NCBI GenBank assembly: GCA_012845835.1 | Contig: JABAKD010000009.1 | Coordinates: 12,801,955-12,865,954, forward strand | From: Undaria pinnatifida | Lineage: Eukaryota > Sar > Phaeophyceae > Laminariales > Alariaceae | Direction of reading: 5' to 3' | Length of the DNA: 64,000 nucleotides | Part shown: positions 9,305 through 21,420 of the stretch, one piece after another | Numbering within the stretch: position 1 is the first letter of the stretch | How the letters are laid out: each line of letters starts with the position of its first letter | The notes under the pieces: generated by a model | The model's input: only the letters and a program-made list of their open reading frames with translations | The model's database searches: none | Told to the model about the DNA's origin: nothing | Position numbers and translations under genes: made by a program

Positions 9305-9644
9305 GAGCCAGCCCTACATCGGACCCGAGCGGCAGCAGCCTTGCAGTCATTGCTGCGAGAAGAACAGCGGGATCCAAAGCCAAGGGGGGAATAGGCAGCG
9401 CACAAACAGACGACGGACACGAGCAAGCGCAAGCACGGGAGGGACCCGGTGCCTGCTGAGGCTCCGTGTGCCTACCGCGGTCTTGCCCTCAACGACCCCA
9501 CCTCCCGGGATATTGGGGATGACCACACCCCCGACCCGCTTTTCGGCGCCCACAACAGTGATGCCCACACGACGCGTTCTGGAATGTACCGGGCACCTCG
9601 CGCAACGGGCCATCGACGCGAGGTCCTCGGACCAGAGATATTTC

Positions 9645-9795
9645 CAGGCCTACTCACGGGTCGAATTACTTCTCGCGGATCGGATCGGGTCAGAGAGTGA
9701 CCCGGCCCGATTAATGATTTATTAAAACCTCCTGACCCGACCCGACCCGACCCGCGAGTTTTTAAAAACATGCTGACCCGACCCGGACGACGGAA
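9645..9795. mobile_element. hAT-like GGGTC-rich element M4, fragment
   Basis: The left end CAGGCCTACTCACGGGTCGA matches the left end of the copies at 27706 and 37074. CTCGCGGATCGG, CTCCTGACCCGACCCGACCC and CCGCGAGTTTTT blocks follow. The right end appears truncated. Confidence 0.55.
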
Positions 9796-9889
9796 CGAGC
9801 TGATCGGAGTGATGCACATCGGGGGGAGCAACATAAGTCACCCTAGCCCATTAACAAGAAAGGCGCAGTTGCCCGCCCTCCCCCCTCTT

Positions 9890-9995
9890 GTCTGGTCGAT
9901 AAAAACCCGACGTGCTCCATCCCGGCCATGCAAGGGTGCGTGGGCCTATGATCTTAAGACTCCGGCTATGAATGATATGAGTACACCCCCCCGCG
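9890..9995 (-). repeat. poly-G-headed dispersed repeat R5, copy 1
   Basis: On the minus strand a G-rich tract precedes TGTACTCAT and CATAGCCGGAGTCTTAAGAT, then GCATGGCCGGGATGGAGCAC, then GTCGGGTTTTTATCGACCAG. The same order is seen at 15485-15690, 16780-16990, 25608-25790, 34975-35170 and 56450-56600. Confidence 0.6.
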
Positions 9996-10431
9996 CCCGC
10001 CCACCCCTCGCCCCCTCCCTCCCTTCCCTCCTCCCCTTCAGTTCCCGGTTGGTCGAACCGAGAAAAAAAAACATCCCCTTTCCCGCCGCCCTCCAAGTAA
10101 GCGAAACAAACACAGCCTCCTCAAGACATTTGGATGGTATGCATCCTCAGCAATACAGCACAGGCAACCAAAAGCCTACTGCTGTGGGCACCTCCAGACC
10201 TAAAACAACGAGACGAACACAACCATATCCCTCGCCCCCCTTCCTCCCCCCCCCCCCCACACACAAGCATGCCCCCCGCTGCGCTCCCGCTGCGCTCCCG
10301 CCCCAAACACAAACACGCCCCCCCCCCCCCCCCCCCCCTACCCCCCATCCCGCCCCAGCCGGGCCCCCAATCCCCCACCCCCCCCTCCTGACGGCCTCCC
10401 CTGGAGGACCTCCCGGACCAAGGCTACAGCA
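9996..10431. other. no gene; C-rich low-complexity DNA
   Basis: Long C tracts with short ACAAACACGCC-type interruptions. The long proline-rich frame running through here (9770-10465) is explained by CCC/CCA codons from the tract. Confidence 0.5.
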
Positions 10432-10665
10432 ATGGAGGTGCACCCATTTCCATCACTGGGTTTGAGCCATTCGCACAAGTGACTCTGCACCACACGGACT
10501 AAAATACGTTCGGCGATATTTTTGGCCAAGCGCGCAGCTTACCATTCCACCGCGGATTCACATCGCCGAACAAAAACAGCGCAGAAGCTTAAAGACCGCC
10601 AACGGAACAGTGGGGTCACTGGCGCAAGTAACACTCAAGCCACCGCAAAAGGAGGCCCCCTTGGT
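10432..10665. repeat. dispersed repeat R1, copy 4
   Basis: Contains ATTCGCACAAGTGACTCTGC, GGCGATATTTTTGGCCAAGC, CTTACCATTCCACCGCGGAT and CAAGCCACCGCAAAAGGAGG. Confidence 0.6.
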
Positions 10666-11305
10666 CCCTCGCCACGCGTACGGGTTCGCGCGCAAACAGC
10701 CTACCGAGCTCGTGCCAAAACCTCGAAAGAAGCTGCTGGACTACGCGCAATACTACCGTCTGTTGTGTTCGTCAGCGGGAACATTTGTCAGCCACAGGCC
10801 GTCGAAATATTGATCGGCACAGCTCGGGCCCGGGCCGCCAAAGGCTGCCGCCGCAAAACACAAAACAAACACACAAAGCTGTGTGTCGCACACAAAACAA
10901 CCAAAAGGTTACTCATACAGACACTACGCTGTCCATTCGCTTTCCTCGCAAAAGTTACTCATACAGACACTACGCTGTTCATTCGCTTTCCTCGCGCTCT
11001 CAAGTGCGGATGGAAGGGGGTGGGGGGGGGCGGCATACCAGACGCGTTCTAACGATCTAGACATTCCTACTTGAAGCCGTCGAGAGCCTGAGCGACGATG
11101 TCCCCGGCCGAGGCGGAGTCCATCGGTGTGGGGTCAAGAGAACGGTCAGCGGCGCTTTGAACAGCCTGCCACAAAAATCGTCAAAGCGTTGGAGAGGAGG
11201 GAGGCAGAGGGAGACATGTTGGGGAGGAGGGGGGGGGGAGTTAAGGGTGTAAGGAGGGGAGAGGAGGAGCGTAGAGGAGGGGAGGGGACGAGAGGGCGTC
11301 GTAGC
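10666..11305. other. no gene; 45-bp tandem duplication
   Basis: A block GTTACTCATACAGACACTAC...TTCGCTTTCCTCGC occurs twice head to tail at about 10906-10995. A G/A-rich patch follows at 11190-11300. Confidence 0.5.
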
Positions 11306-11396
11306 ATAACCCCTTTTTAGAGCCCCCTAACCCCTCCCTATACTAGTTTCAAGTAACTTTGTTCCAAAAAAGGGTTTCCAGTGGTGAAGGCGTTAT
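11306..11396. mobile_element. M2 element, copy 2
   Basis: Ends ATAACCCCTTTTT and AAGGCGTTAT, interior CCCCTCCCTATACTAG, CAAGTAACTTTGTTCC and TTTCCAGTGGTGAA. The right inverted repeat has decayed. Confidence 0.65.
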
Positions 11397-13121
11397 TAGG
11401 GAGCCCAAAAACGTGTTGCTTCAAAAGAAGGACGAGTTCCCGACACGATTTGGGGGTTAAGGAGGGCAGTCATTCATTCAGAAACGAAAACGAAAAATCA
11501 GCCAAAAAAGGGCTCGTACCTCTATAGTAGCAAAAGCGTCAAAAACTGTCATTGACAATCCCTTTTAGAACTGCCATCTTTTTCTCGGGAAAAAACAACT
11601 TGGATGTAGCATCGGATAAAGCTTTCGCAGCAGTGTGCCTGGTATTATATAAGGGTTTCAGAAGTCGGAGAAGATCATGGACGTGAATTTCCACTTGATG
11701 GTCTAGATATTGCAAGCAAGATCTGTATCATCTGTTATTATAGCTCATGGTGCCGTGTGGGAGCCATACGATCTGCACGATCTAGCACGTGTTCCCGGAG
11801 TTGGACACCATGTACTCTCTGTGTGCAGGTCCTGCACAACACCTCAAAACGGCAGATTCATCACCTATTAAATACTGCAGATCATCTATAGATAGAAATA
11901 GATCGCCGTCTGTCAAAAGTGTGAACGGTTCAACCCAGTGCCAACTCCGAACTTTTTTCTCGTCTAATTCCAAGTGCTGTGTCCCCATATCGGTTCTGCG
12001 GTGCTCTAAAAGGCTTAACAACAACATGCGTATCACAAAAGGAATAGATTATACGAGCATCAGATTTGACAGAAAAAAATACGAACAACCACACGGCACG
12101 CGAGATCCTCCCCCTCCCTTGTCCCCCCATACGAGCATCATATTTGACACAAAAAAAATACGAACAACACGGCACACGAGATCCTCCCCCTCTCTTGTCC
12201 CCGCGATGCAGAACGCATTCGATCCGGGAGTAATCCCACCGCAGGGGTTGCAGTTTTTGCGCCAAAAGTCCCTGGGCGATTGAGTTCCTCATGTGAAGAA
12301 CTGCCGGTCAATGAAGTGATTCCGCGAGTACATTTTTTTTTTAGGACTGAGGCATAGAAGCTTGGTCGGGTTGTGCGCGAACGAATGCCTTCGAACTCAT
12401 GTAGAATCGGGTGAGATAATGAGTTCCTCATGTGAGGAGAGGTCAGGGACTGATGCTGCAACCTTACCGTGGAATGGCTCCCGGGTGCTACAAGCACACG
12501 TCCCCGCCTCCTGTTGCAGCCGTAGGCTATACAGCAGTATCCATCCGTTTCAAGCCTCAAGAGAGGCACGTTTCGTCCTCTTCCCCCATTCGCTCGCCGA
12601 AAAATTGAACCGAATTATGGTGTCGAAAATTGCCGATACGTACACACACGTACGTGCACACCGGAGGTCTGGTCGTGGTTTCTACTGAGCGCGATCGGTT
12701 GACAAAAAAAAACCCTGCAATTCTTAACTAGTTGGCTTCATGTCGGCGTCTGTCGTCATATGATACCAGGTATGTTTTTTCAATAAAAGCAAAACTCGCG
12801 TAAAACAACCAACTAAACAAACAAAAAAACAAACACGAAAAAAGCACGGGACCAATTTTCGCATCCCCCCCTCCGAAAAAAATGGAGAAACACCTAGAGA
12901 AATACGGGGACTCGGGGAAAAAATATTGGAATGAAAACGTATTTGATATAAGTTATTGTAACCACGTCAACAGTGAGTGAGTTCGACGACATTAGGGTAG
13001 ATACTCATCTACATTATTTGCAAGCTGCGTACTAAATCGATCGCCCGTCTTTAGTACAAGTTTTGTAAATCAAAACCTAGCATAAGATGACATTGTATTA
13101 GGTTATACTCTTATCATGTAT
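11397..13121. other. no gene established; possible exon and local duplication
   Basis: A minus-strand frame at 11782-12036 (84 codons, containing HLELDEKKVRSWHWVEPF and GDLFLSIDDLQYLIG) has gene-like composition but no recognised family. An AG at its 5' side could be a splice acceptor. About 80 bp around ACGAGCATCA...GATCCTCCCCCT is duplicated in tandem at 12050-12208. The motif GAGTTCCTCATGTGA also occurs twice (about 12280 and 12420). Confidence 0.35.
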
Positions 13122-13614
13122 AACCAATTGACGTATTTGCACGGCCCACTGGACTACGCGAAAAAGCTGAAACTGCGATTTCGTGCAGGGGGCCTGGACC
13201 TACCAACAAGAAGAAAGAGATAAACCAGTAGTCGGGAGGAGGAGGACATGGCTACAAGTATGTGCCCGTCTGGCACAATAGAGAGTAGGACTCACATAGT
13301 AAGAGAATGTGAAATATATAAGGAGGAACGGGATGCGTTAGAGATGAGGAAAGTAGACGAATGTGACATGGAAGAGTTTGGTAGAGTAGAGAGCAGCGAG
13401 AAAACGATCGCTATCCTAGGAGATAGATGATGGCCACAGACGGCGAAACAGGACGGGGAGAGGATAAGCAAACACGTTTTATGTAATAAATGGAAGAAGC
13501 GTAATGAGCGCCCAAATGTTGGAGGTGTCTCTGTCAGGAGTAGGAACGGTGCTCCGTCTCGAAAGGGATGCATGTGTGGTCAATCGTCAAATGACTAAGG
13601 CAAGCAACAAATGA
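13122..13614 (+). pseudogene. LINE reverse-transcriptase C-terminal remnant
   Basis: The plus-strand reading frame contains YLHGPLDYAKKLKLRFRAGG, LDLPTRRKR, a stop, then TSSREEED, MCPSGTIESRTHIVRECEIY and KEERDALEMRK, followed by SSEKTIAILGDR, another stop, and WPQTAKQ...KWKKRNERPNVGGVSVRSRN. The C...H...C pattern around THIVREC resembles the zinc-binding tail of non-LTR reverse transcriptases. The frame is broken by internal stops and a late shift; the last frame ends MTKASNK and TGA at 13612-13614. It is a dead fragment. Its final 81 bases overlap, antisense, the last VPS51 exon. Confidence 0.7.
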
Positions 13615-15395
13615 GCACGCCCCCCTCCCCCTCATGAAGGCACCAGGTAGCACTTCATTTGCATCATGTTCTTGGTCATTGATACTTCCAAGTATTGATA
13701 TTAATAGTTTCCTGACCTGGTCTAGTAGCCTATCCAGGGCAGCGAGCATCTGACTCTCTGCTACGTAAAACGGGAGGACCTGGGATACGAGACGAAGCAA
13801 GACCAGAACACGGAAAAGGGGAAGTGGGGGAGGGGGGATGCGTCCCACAATGAATGACATGGGCAAAATGGACGAAAGAGAGTCGCTATTATACACGATA
13901 TCGCGACGAGAAGAATTTGTGTGGACGAAGACGAACGACTGGGGGTAGGATGGTACGGCGGGGCGGGGTGGCGGGGAGGGTGGGAGGTGAACACTGACCA
14001 CAGCGCGCACGCCTAAAAAAACACAGACACGTGTATCTTCTCTCCCTCCCTCCCTGCCTCCCTGCCTCCCTGCCTCCCTCCTTCCCTCCCTCCCTCCCTC
14101 CCTCCCTCCCTCCCTCCCTCCCTCCCTCCCTCCCTCCCTCCCTCCCTCCCTCCCTCCCTCCCTCCCTCCCTCCCTCCCTCCCTCCCTGCCTCCCTCCTCC
14201 CTCCCTCCCTCCCTCCCTCCCTCCCTCCCTCCCTCCCTCCCTCCCTCTCTCCCTCCCTCCGTCCCTCCCTCCCTCTTTCCCTCTTCTTCTCCCTCCCTCT
14301 CTCTCGAACAAACTAACACACAAAATACGTCGCTCGCTCGGTCAGTCAGTCAGTCAGTCAGTCAAGTCAGTAAAAGGCAGCCAAACAAACCAACCAACCC
14401 ATCAACCGTCGGGTCAATCAGCCAATCAATTAATCAATCAATCAATCAATCATTCAATCAATCAACAAACCAATCAATTATTCAATACATCAATCAATAA
14501 ATCAATAAATCAAGCAATCAATCAAGCAGTCAATCGCAAGCATGACAAACAAAAACTGACAAAAAAAACTCAAATCACGGTAATTCCCCAAAATCCGTGG
14601 GGCTGTTGATTGTCAGGCTATACTATTAATAATAGTAACAAGTAGTATACCAATAGTAAGCCGCCGACTAGTTACTTGCGGGGTAATTTGCGGAGCTCCA
14701 CGGCTTTGGAATCCGACCATAGTAACAGCGCGTTTTAGAGCTCGACGTGTGGTGTATACCTACAAAGACGAAGTCACTTGGTACGCTTTTTACTCTTACC
14801 ACCCAACCATTAAAAATGAACAATAACTAGCCGTCAAGCCTGCCCAACTCACAGCCCCAGCAAGTATCTAGAGCTTTTCCCGGGTAACATCACTGTCCGC
14901 GGGTCATACCGTGTCGTGTCGTGTTAGGCTGACATGAACCTACACGTGAGATTTGAAAACCTGCAGATCCGATTCGACCCGACCCGACCCGACCCGACCC
15001 GATCCGTGAAATTTCCAACATCTCCTGATCCAACCCGACCCGCCCCGCGAGAGTTTAACATCCTCCCGGGACGACCTGCGGGCCGGGTCATGACCCGCGA
15101 AAAGCCCTGCAACTATCCAATCAACCAATCAGCCCACGCGTTCCATCGGCCATTCAACCAATCAGCAAATCAGCCAATCTATCGGTTCTCGAGTCACCTG
15201 TCGAAGGAAGTCGGCGTCCAGCTGCACCTGCCGGAACCCGGGGCCGGGGAGCGTGATAAAGCGGGCCCGTTCCCCAAACGCCCTCAACGCCACGCGGAAA
15301 ACCGCAGCAAGCATCGCGTCGGCGGTGAACGACAACCGCACCGCCCCGCTTAGTGTTACCCTTGAACCCATACCTTCCAATAGGAGGCATGGGAG

Positions 15396-15432
<37 letters not shown>

Positions 15433-18038
15433 GGGAGGGCGAGAAAGGAACAACAAAGAAAAGAGGGGGGGGGGGGTAGGGAGCGCGCGGGGGGGGGGGG
15501 GGGGGGGTTCTCATTTCATGCATAGCTGTAGTCTTAAGACCGTAGACCCTCGCATCCCTACAAATGCCGGGACGGAGTACGTTGGGTCTTCACCGACCAG
15601 GCAGGTATTGCTTGCACTTAACGCAAAGCGCCGTGAGATGTTCGGCGAGTCGCAAGAAGGGTGAGCTGCATTCTACTAGGAACCACTTGCGGGCGGGAAT
15701 GGGGTAAGGGTAAACAGGGTGAGGGTGAAGAGGCGGGGGGGGGGGGGGGGTGACGAAGGGTTTGGATCTGACGCCAAAATCATATGTCAGTTGTTGTGGA
15801 TGCTATACTATTGTGAAGGACAGGAAGGACAGGAAGAAGGAAGCATGCTACCGCCGCCGCCGGGACACACAACAACAACACCAACAACAGCGAAAACAAC
15901 AACAACAACTACACCGCAAAAACACCAGAAGTATTACATTTCAACGACCTACCTCCGCTCTGTTCGCAGCCATTAGCGTTAAGAAAGAAAGGAAGGAAGG
16001 CAGACACGGCAGACAAGGCAAGCAAGCGCTCCCCGCGGAGTTTTTCTTTCCGTCACGGTTGCCGTTACAAGACATCGCGTCGTGGCTAGCCGTGAGCAGG
16101 GTCGATCGGCACTGTGGGCACATGCCGTGAAGGCACCAGCGAGGAGCGCACCACACCACACACCGGACAGTGTTTGGGAATCGAGTTAACGAAAACACGC
16201 TAGAAACTCCCTTAAAGGTCTCCCGGTATAATCCTTGCACTAGCGGTGCGGACGCCTCTAAAAAGTTTCTCATAATTATATCCATGGCAACCCTCCCACT
16301 ACCCTCTCGAACAACCTCTCGATCAAAACGCGTCACTCAAAAACGGCACCATTTTCAACTAGTCGTCATCTCTAAATACTAAAAAGCATCGCCTCTTCAC
16401 TATTCGTCACCTCGAAAACCATTCCTCCCTTTGCTTCTCCTCAAAAATCGTAAGAACAGCAAAAAGAAAAAGAAAAAAGAAAAAGAAAAAGCAGCAGCAA
16501 AAAAACAACAACAACAACAGCAAAAACAACAACAAAACACTCCTCTCTCTCACCGTCCCCCCCTTCGAAGATGCGATCAATATCACGCCGCACCCCACCC
16601 GCGCCGTACGCTCCCCCTATGCCCCCGTTGCGCCCAGCCAACGCCGCCGCCGAGCCCCGCCTAAGGTCCCTGTCCCCAGCCCTCGTCACGGAAACTGTTC
16701 CCGTCCGAACTTCGCCCAAAAATGCGCATACTTCCTGCGGGCGGGGCGCAAGGGGAAGGGGTAAGGGAGGCGATATAGGGAGGGGGGGGGGGGTATACTT
16801 TGTGCATGACCGTAGTCGTATGACCATAGACCCTCGCATCCCTACTATGCCGGGACGGAGCACGTTCGTTTTTCACTAACCAGGCAAACATTGCTTGCAC
16901 CAAGCGCGAAGCGCCGTGAGGTGTTCGGCCAGTCGCACTAAGGGTGAACTGCATCCTTCCAAGAACCGCTCATAAGACGGACTTCGGCACCTTGTGCCTG
17001 CATTCTTGCTTATGGATGACAGCGCCAATGAGTTATATTTTGTGTATTGGTGTGACCTCTCCAGAGACAGCAAAGGGTATTACTATGCAACTGCCTCGTG
17101 GGTGCCTTAACGTATTCCCACTACGTGATGCGATCATTCTCCTTGTGCGGAGTCAGGGTTCTCCACCCCGCATAATATGATGCACTCAACAACCATCATG
17201 GTGACCGCCAAAAAAACAAAAACGATACTCTGGTTGTCTAGCTCACGCAGTGAATGGCATGTTTTGCAGCGTCGTTGCCAACCAATGCCAACCCCAATAC
17301 CCGTAGTCGAGGGGGGCAGATAGCGGGGGGGGGAGTATTGGAAAGGTGTGGTTTAGGTTGGACAGAGTCGTCACAATAAATCAGTCAATTAATCAATCAA
17401 TTGGACGAGGCGGTACGGGGGGGGGGGTCGGGCAAGCGGGGCACGGGGGGGTGGGGTTCGGAGAGGCAGGGGAAAAGGACAGGAAAATGTGCCGTTTACG
17501 TCGGAAAGATGGGATTACAAAAATCCATCAGTCCAGCAATCAATCAATCAATCAACCAGTCAATCAAACCAACTAACTGATGAACCACTCGCTTGAAAAC
17601 CAATCAGCCAATCAGATAGTCAACCAACCAACCAACCGATCACCCAACCAATCACCCTATCATCCGCAGCGCCACCCCCCACAAATTCCTCCTCCCCTCC
17701 CCGTCCCCCCTCTTCCAACCTCCACTATCGACCCACCCACTCCCTCTTCCCTCCTCTCCTCTATCCTTCCTCCCCACCCGGACAGCTTCCCCCTCCCCCG
17801 TCAATTTGTTCTGAATTCGACAAACCTTGACACTGTCTTCGGCGAGCTCGAGGGCATCAAGGACGGTTTCCCCCACCGACAACGGCTCCTTCGCAGCAAA
17901 CCAGTCCCCTCCGCCCGGGGGTGCGTCGAGGCCAACCTCAACAACAAGAGAGCATTCGAAAGATATTGTTAGCTCTTCGTAATTGTAGTACCAGTAGTCG
18001 TGTAGTAGTAGTAGTAGTAGCAGTAGTAGTAGTAGTAT

Positions 18039-18094
<56 letters not shown>

Positions 18095-18890
18095 CTAGTA
18101 GTACTAGTAGTAGATTATAGTAGTAGTAGTAGCAGTGGTAGTAGCAGTATTAGCAATAGTAGCAGCAACAGTAGCAATAGTAGTAGTAGTCGTGATTATT
18201 ATTTAGTGGTCATTGTGGTTATTGTTGGTGGCGTTTGTTGGTGTTGTGGTGGAGGCGGAGGAGGGGGGGTCGGGGGTAGTGGTGGTGGCAGTGTTACTGT
18301 TGGTGATGGGGGAGGGGGGTGGCGGTAGTGGTGGCGGTGGCGGTGGTGGTGAAGATGGTGGTAGTTTAGTGGTGGTGGTGGCGCTGGCGGCGGTGGTAAT
18401 AGTAGTGGAGAGGGAGGGAGGGAGGGGGGGTGTACTTTAAGCCCGATGCATAATCCCAAAAGGACAGTTATCCAACGAACCAGCTAAAAAAAATAACCGG
18501 GTCCAAAGATATCGAGTATAAATCTCATCAGAACATCTTCGTAAAAACACACCTCAGGTCCAAAAGACATGAGTATGCTAGCTCCTCAAATTGAGGAGCT
18601 CCATCAACGAAAAAAAATGGGCTCATCAGCGCAACCAACTTCTCTCCTCCCCGTCCCCCCTGCCCCTCACCTGCAAAGCGTCCGCCAGCCCCCTCCCAGT
18701 AGCCTCCGCATAATGGTCCAAAATTCGCAAAGACGCAGCCGAGACCCGATTCCGCACCGCATCCAACTGACGCCGTCGTCCCAATACCCCCCAGCTACCC
18801 CCCCCTACCCCTGCAGCTGCCGCCGCCGCCGCCACCGCCGCCGCATCCTCGTCCAACTCCATGGAGCGCTCGGTTAAGCCCGAGTGGAGC
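13534..18890 (-). CDS. VPS51: VPS51 3' exons (C-terminal part)
   Basis: Exons: 18671 to about 18890 (5' edge unresolved by phase; ends GRGLADALQ), 17826-17936 (GDWFAAKEPLSVGETVLDAL), 16554-16734 (GVRRDIDRIFEGG), tentatively 16411-16439 (EKQREEWFSR), 15198-15360 (MLAAVFRVALRAFGERARFI, then GFRQVQLDADFLRQ) and 13534-13779 (VLPFYVAESQMLAALDRLLD onward, TGA at 13534-13536). The 29-base exon fits only if a G7 run in the preceding exon is one base too long. The last exon's final 26 codons are antisense to the LINE remnant. A possible GT donor after RLLDQ means the true end could differ. Confidence 0.75.
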
Positions 18891-20162
18891 GTGGAAGCGG
18901 AGCGGGTGGAGTGTATCGACGACGAGAAATGGTGGTGGGGCGCGTGCACAGACTGGTCCAGGTTCGCAGGGAGTTGTCTGTTCGTGGAGGGGTTCGCGGC
19001 AGTGGGGTGCGGGGGAGGTGAGAGGGGTTGTACTCATAAAATTCAGAAGAGGGGGGCGGGGGCGGGTGGAGTGTATTGACGGCGAGAAGTGGCGGTGTGG
19101 CGCGGGGACGACCTGGTTCAGGCTCGAGGGGAGTTGTCTATGCATGGGGAGTGATTCCGGGGGGGGGGGGTAGAGGGGGGGACGGGGTATCACGATTGAG
19201 CGAGCGGAGCGGGGGCATGATAACAAGAGAAAACGGGCGGAGGGGGGGGAGGAGGGGTGACATGGCTTGGTTCTTCTATAGTGATGGTTGCCCACTATAG
19301 CGAAGGGGGGGGGTGTATGAGGGATACGACGAAAACATCCCACCTGCTCAGGATCTCCGGCACCCGAACCACGAAAGTCGTTCCCAGACCCCGGCAGAGA
19401 CACGCCAGCAGGAGTGCCACCTCGCCCTCCCCCACCCCACCCCCTCCCGCCCTCCCGCCTCCTCCTCTGCCACCCGCCACCTTATCGTCCTTGTCCGCAG
19501 CAGAGGACAGCAAGGAGGAGGAGGCGTGTCCAGGGTCGGGGTTGGGGAAGGGAACGGGTTCCCTCAGGGCGGCAACTACACCATCCGCCCACTCGTCTTC
19601 CACGGCCGTCTCGTACTCGCGGCCCTCCGCTGGGGGAAGGGTGGACGTGGAGGCGTCAGGGGTTACACCTGGCAAGGGGGGTCAATGGGGACGGGCAGGA
19701 CCGGGAGAGGGGGAGGGGGGGAGGGGGCAGGGGGCGGGGGAGAGGGGGGAGGGGAGGGGGGCGTTGACCAAATAGCGAAGAACAAGACGAAGATGATGGA
19801 AGCAGAAGATGATGGCGGTGAAAACGATAACTGCCATGATCAGAACAAAAAAAAAAGCTACTCCTCAGGAAAAAGCGAGAGATACCGGTAACCGACTAAA
19901 CATGGCCTTTTCATCCAACCCAACGATGCCACACGACACATGATATACGCACCCGCCACGACGCTCAAGCCGGAAGCCAGCCACAGCACCACGCCCCAGA
20001 GTCCTAACCGTAGCTCTTCTGCCAGGGGGACCGGCGATGTGTCCAGGCGAGAGAGTGGTCGAACGCCGGAAACGATCTCGTCCGCCACCTGGATGCCCCC
20101 AAAAGTAGACCAGAACAACGAGGCATCGGGTTGTGATGATTGGAGGGGTGGAGATGGAGGGT

Positions 20163-20203
<41 letters not shown>

Positions 20204-21324
20204 CGGGGGAGGGGCGGAGAGCGGGAGAAAATGGGCGGAAAAGCCGCTGGAGGTCTCACCGTGAACACAGAGAATAGAGTATTCAACGCTACGCACGGCT
20301 GCAGCCAATAAATACCAGCACCATCTACGTCACGGGGTGTTCGCTTCTCTCAATCAAAACTGAACTCCATTCCACCTCACTCCGCCCTACCCTACTTCAC
20401 CCCAGCCCAGCCCAGTCCATCCCACCCCATCCCACCCCATCCCACCCCACCCCACCCCACCCCACCCTACCCCATCCCATCTAACTCCACTTCACAGTAG
20501 TGGTAGGAGGCGAATTTAGCCAGGAAAACTCCTCAAACACCATACGTGAGTAGTCCTTCACACAACGCCTTCCATAACCCCCACCCCACACCCAGCACAA
20601 CAACGGCTGTTATTCACCTTGATCAGGGTCTCCAGAGCGCGCTCGACGAGCGCCGGGAACTGCTGCCCATCCGAAGGCCCAGATCCACCATGCCTCCTCC
20701 TACCCCCCCCCCCGCCCCCCCCGGCCCCTCCCACCCCTCCTCCCAAACCCCAGCCACCGCCGCCGCCGCCAGCCCCTCCATCCTGTGCGTCAACGAGTAT
20801 ATCTTCGGGAGGCACCCCTTGTCTCAAGGAGGTGACCATTGAGGTGGCTACAGCTAAGGAGGACCGGCACAGGACCCGGAACGAACGGCGAACCTTGATA
20901 TACATTCATATACAGAGAGGTGGAGGTGGGAGAGAGCGGAGGGGGTAGAGGGGAGGCGGGGGTAGAGCGGGGCGGAGGAGAAGACGGTTCAAGACAAAAA
21001 CGATGGATACACAGAGGGGGCAGAGATGGGGAAAGAGGGAGGGAGGGAGACAACGAGAAATACAAAAGCAGAAAGAAAGGGGGGGGGGGGAAGAGAAAGA
21101 GAAAACAAGAAAATTAGAGGGTGACGGGGAAACAAGGAAGAAAAAAGTCGGTTGGTTCTGGCGCTATTAATAATCGTTCCGGTCTTTCGGGCTACCACTA
21201 TTAATAGCGCTATAACGACGACCGTTTTACACGTATTCCTCAGCAGAACACGAAACGTGCACCCTGTCGTCGCCCATGTAGTGCAACGCCAACACGAACA
21301 CTAACAACAACGACGACGACGACG

Positions 21325-21420
<96 letters not shown>

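Noticed and set aside
9770..10465. 231-codon proline-rich frame
   Set aside because: Driven by C homopolymers, no domain, and it crosses two repeat families.
13534..14319. Long minus-strand open frame across the CCCT repeat
   Set aside because: The Gly/Arg/Glu-rich part is translated microsatellite; only the 13534-13779 part is coding, as a VPS51 exon joined by splicing.
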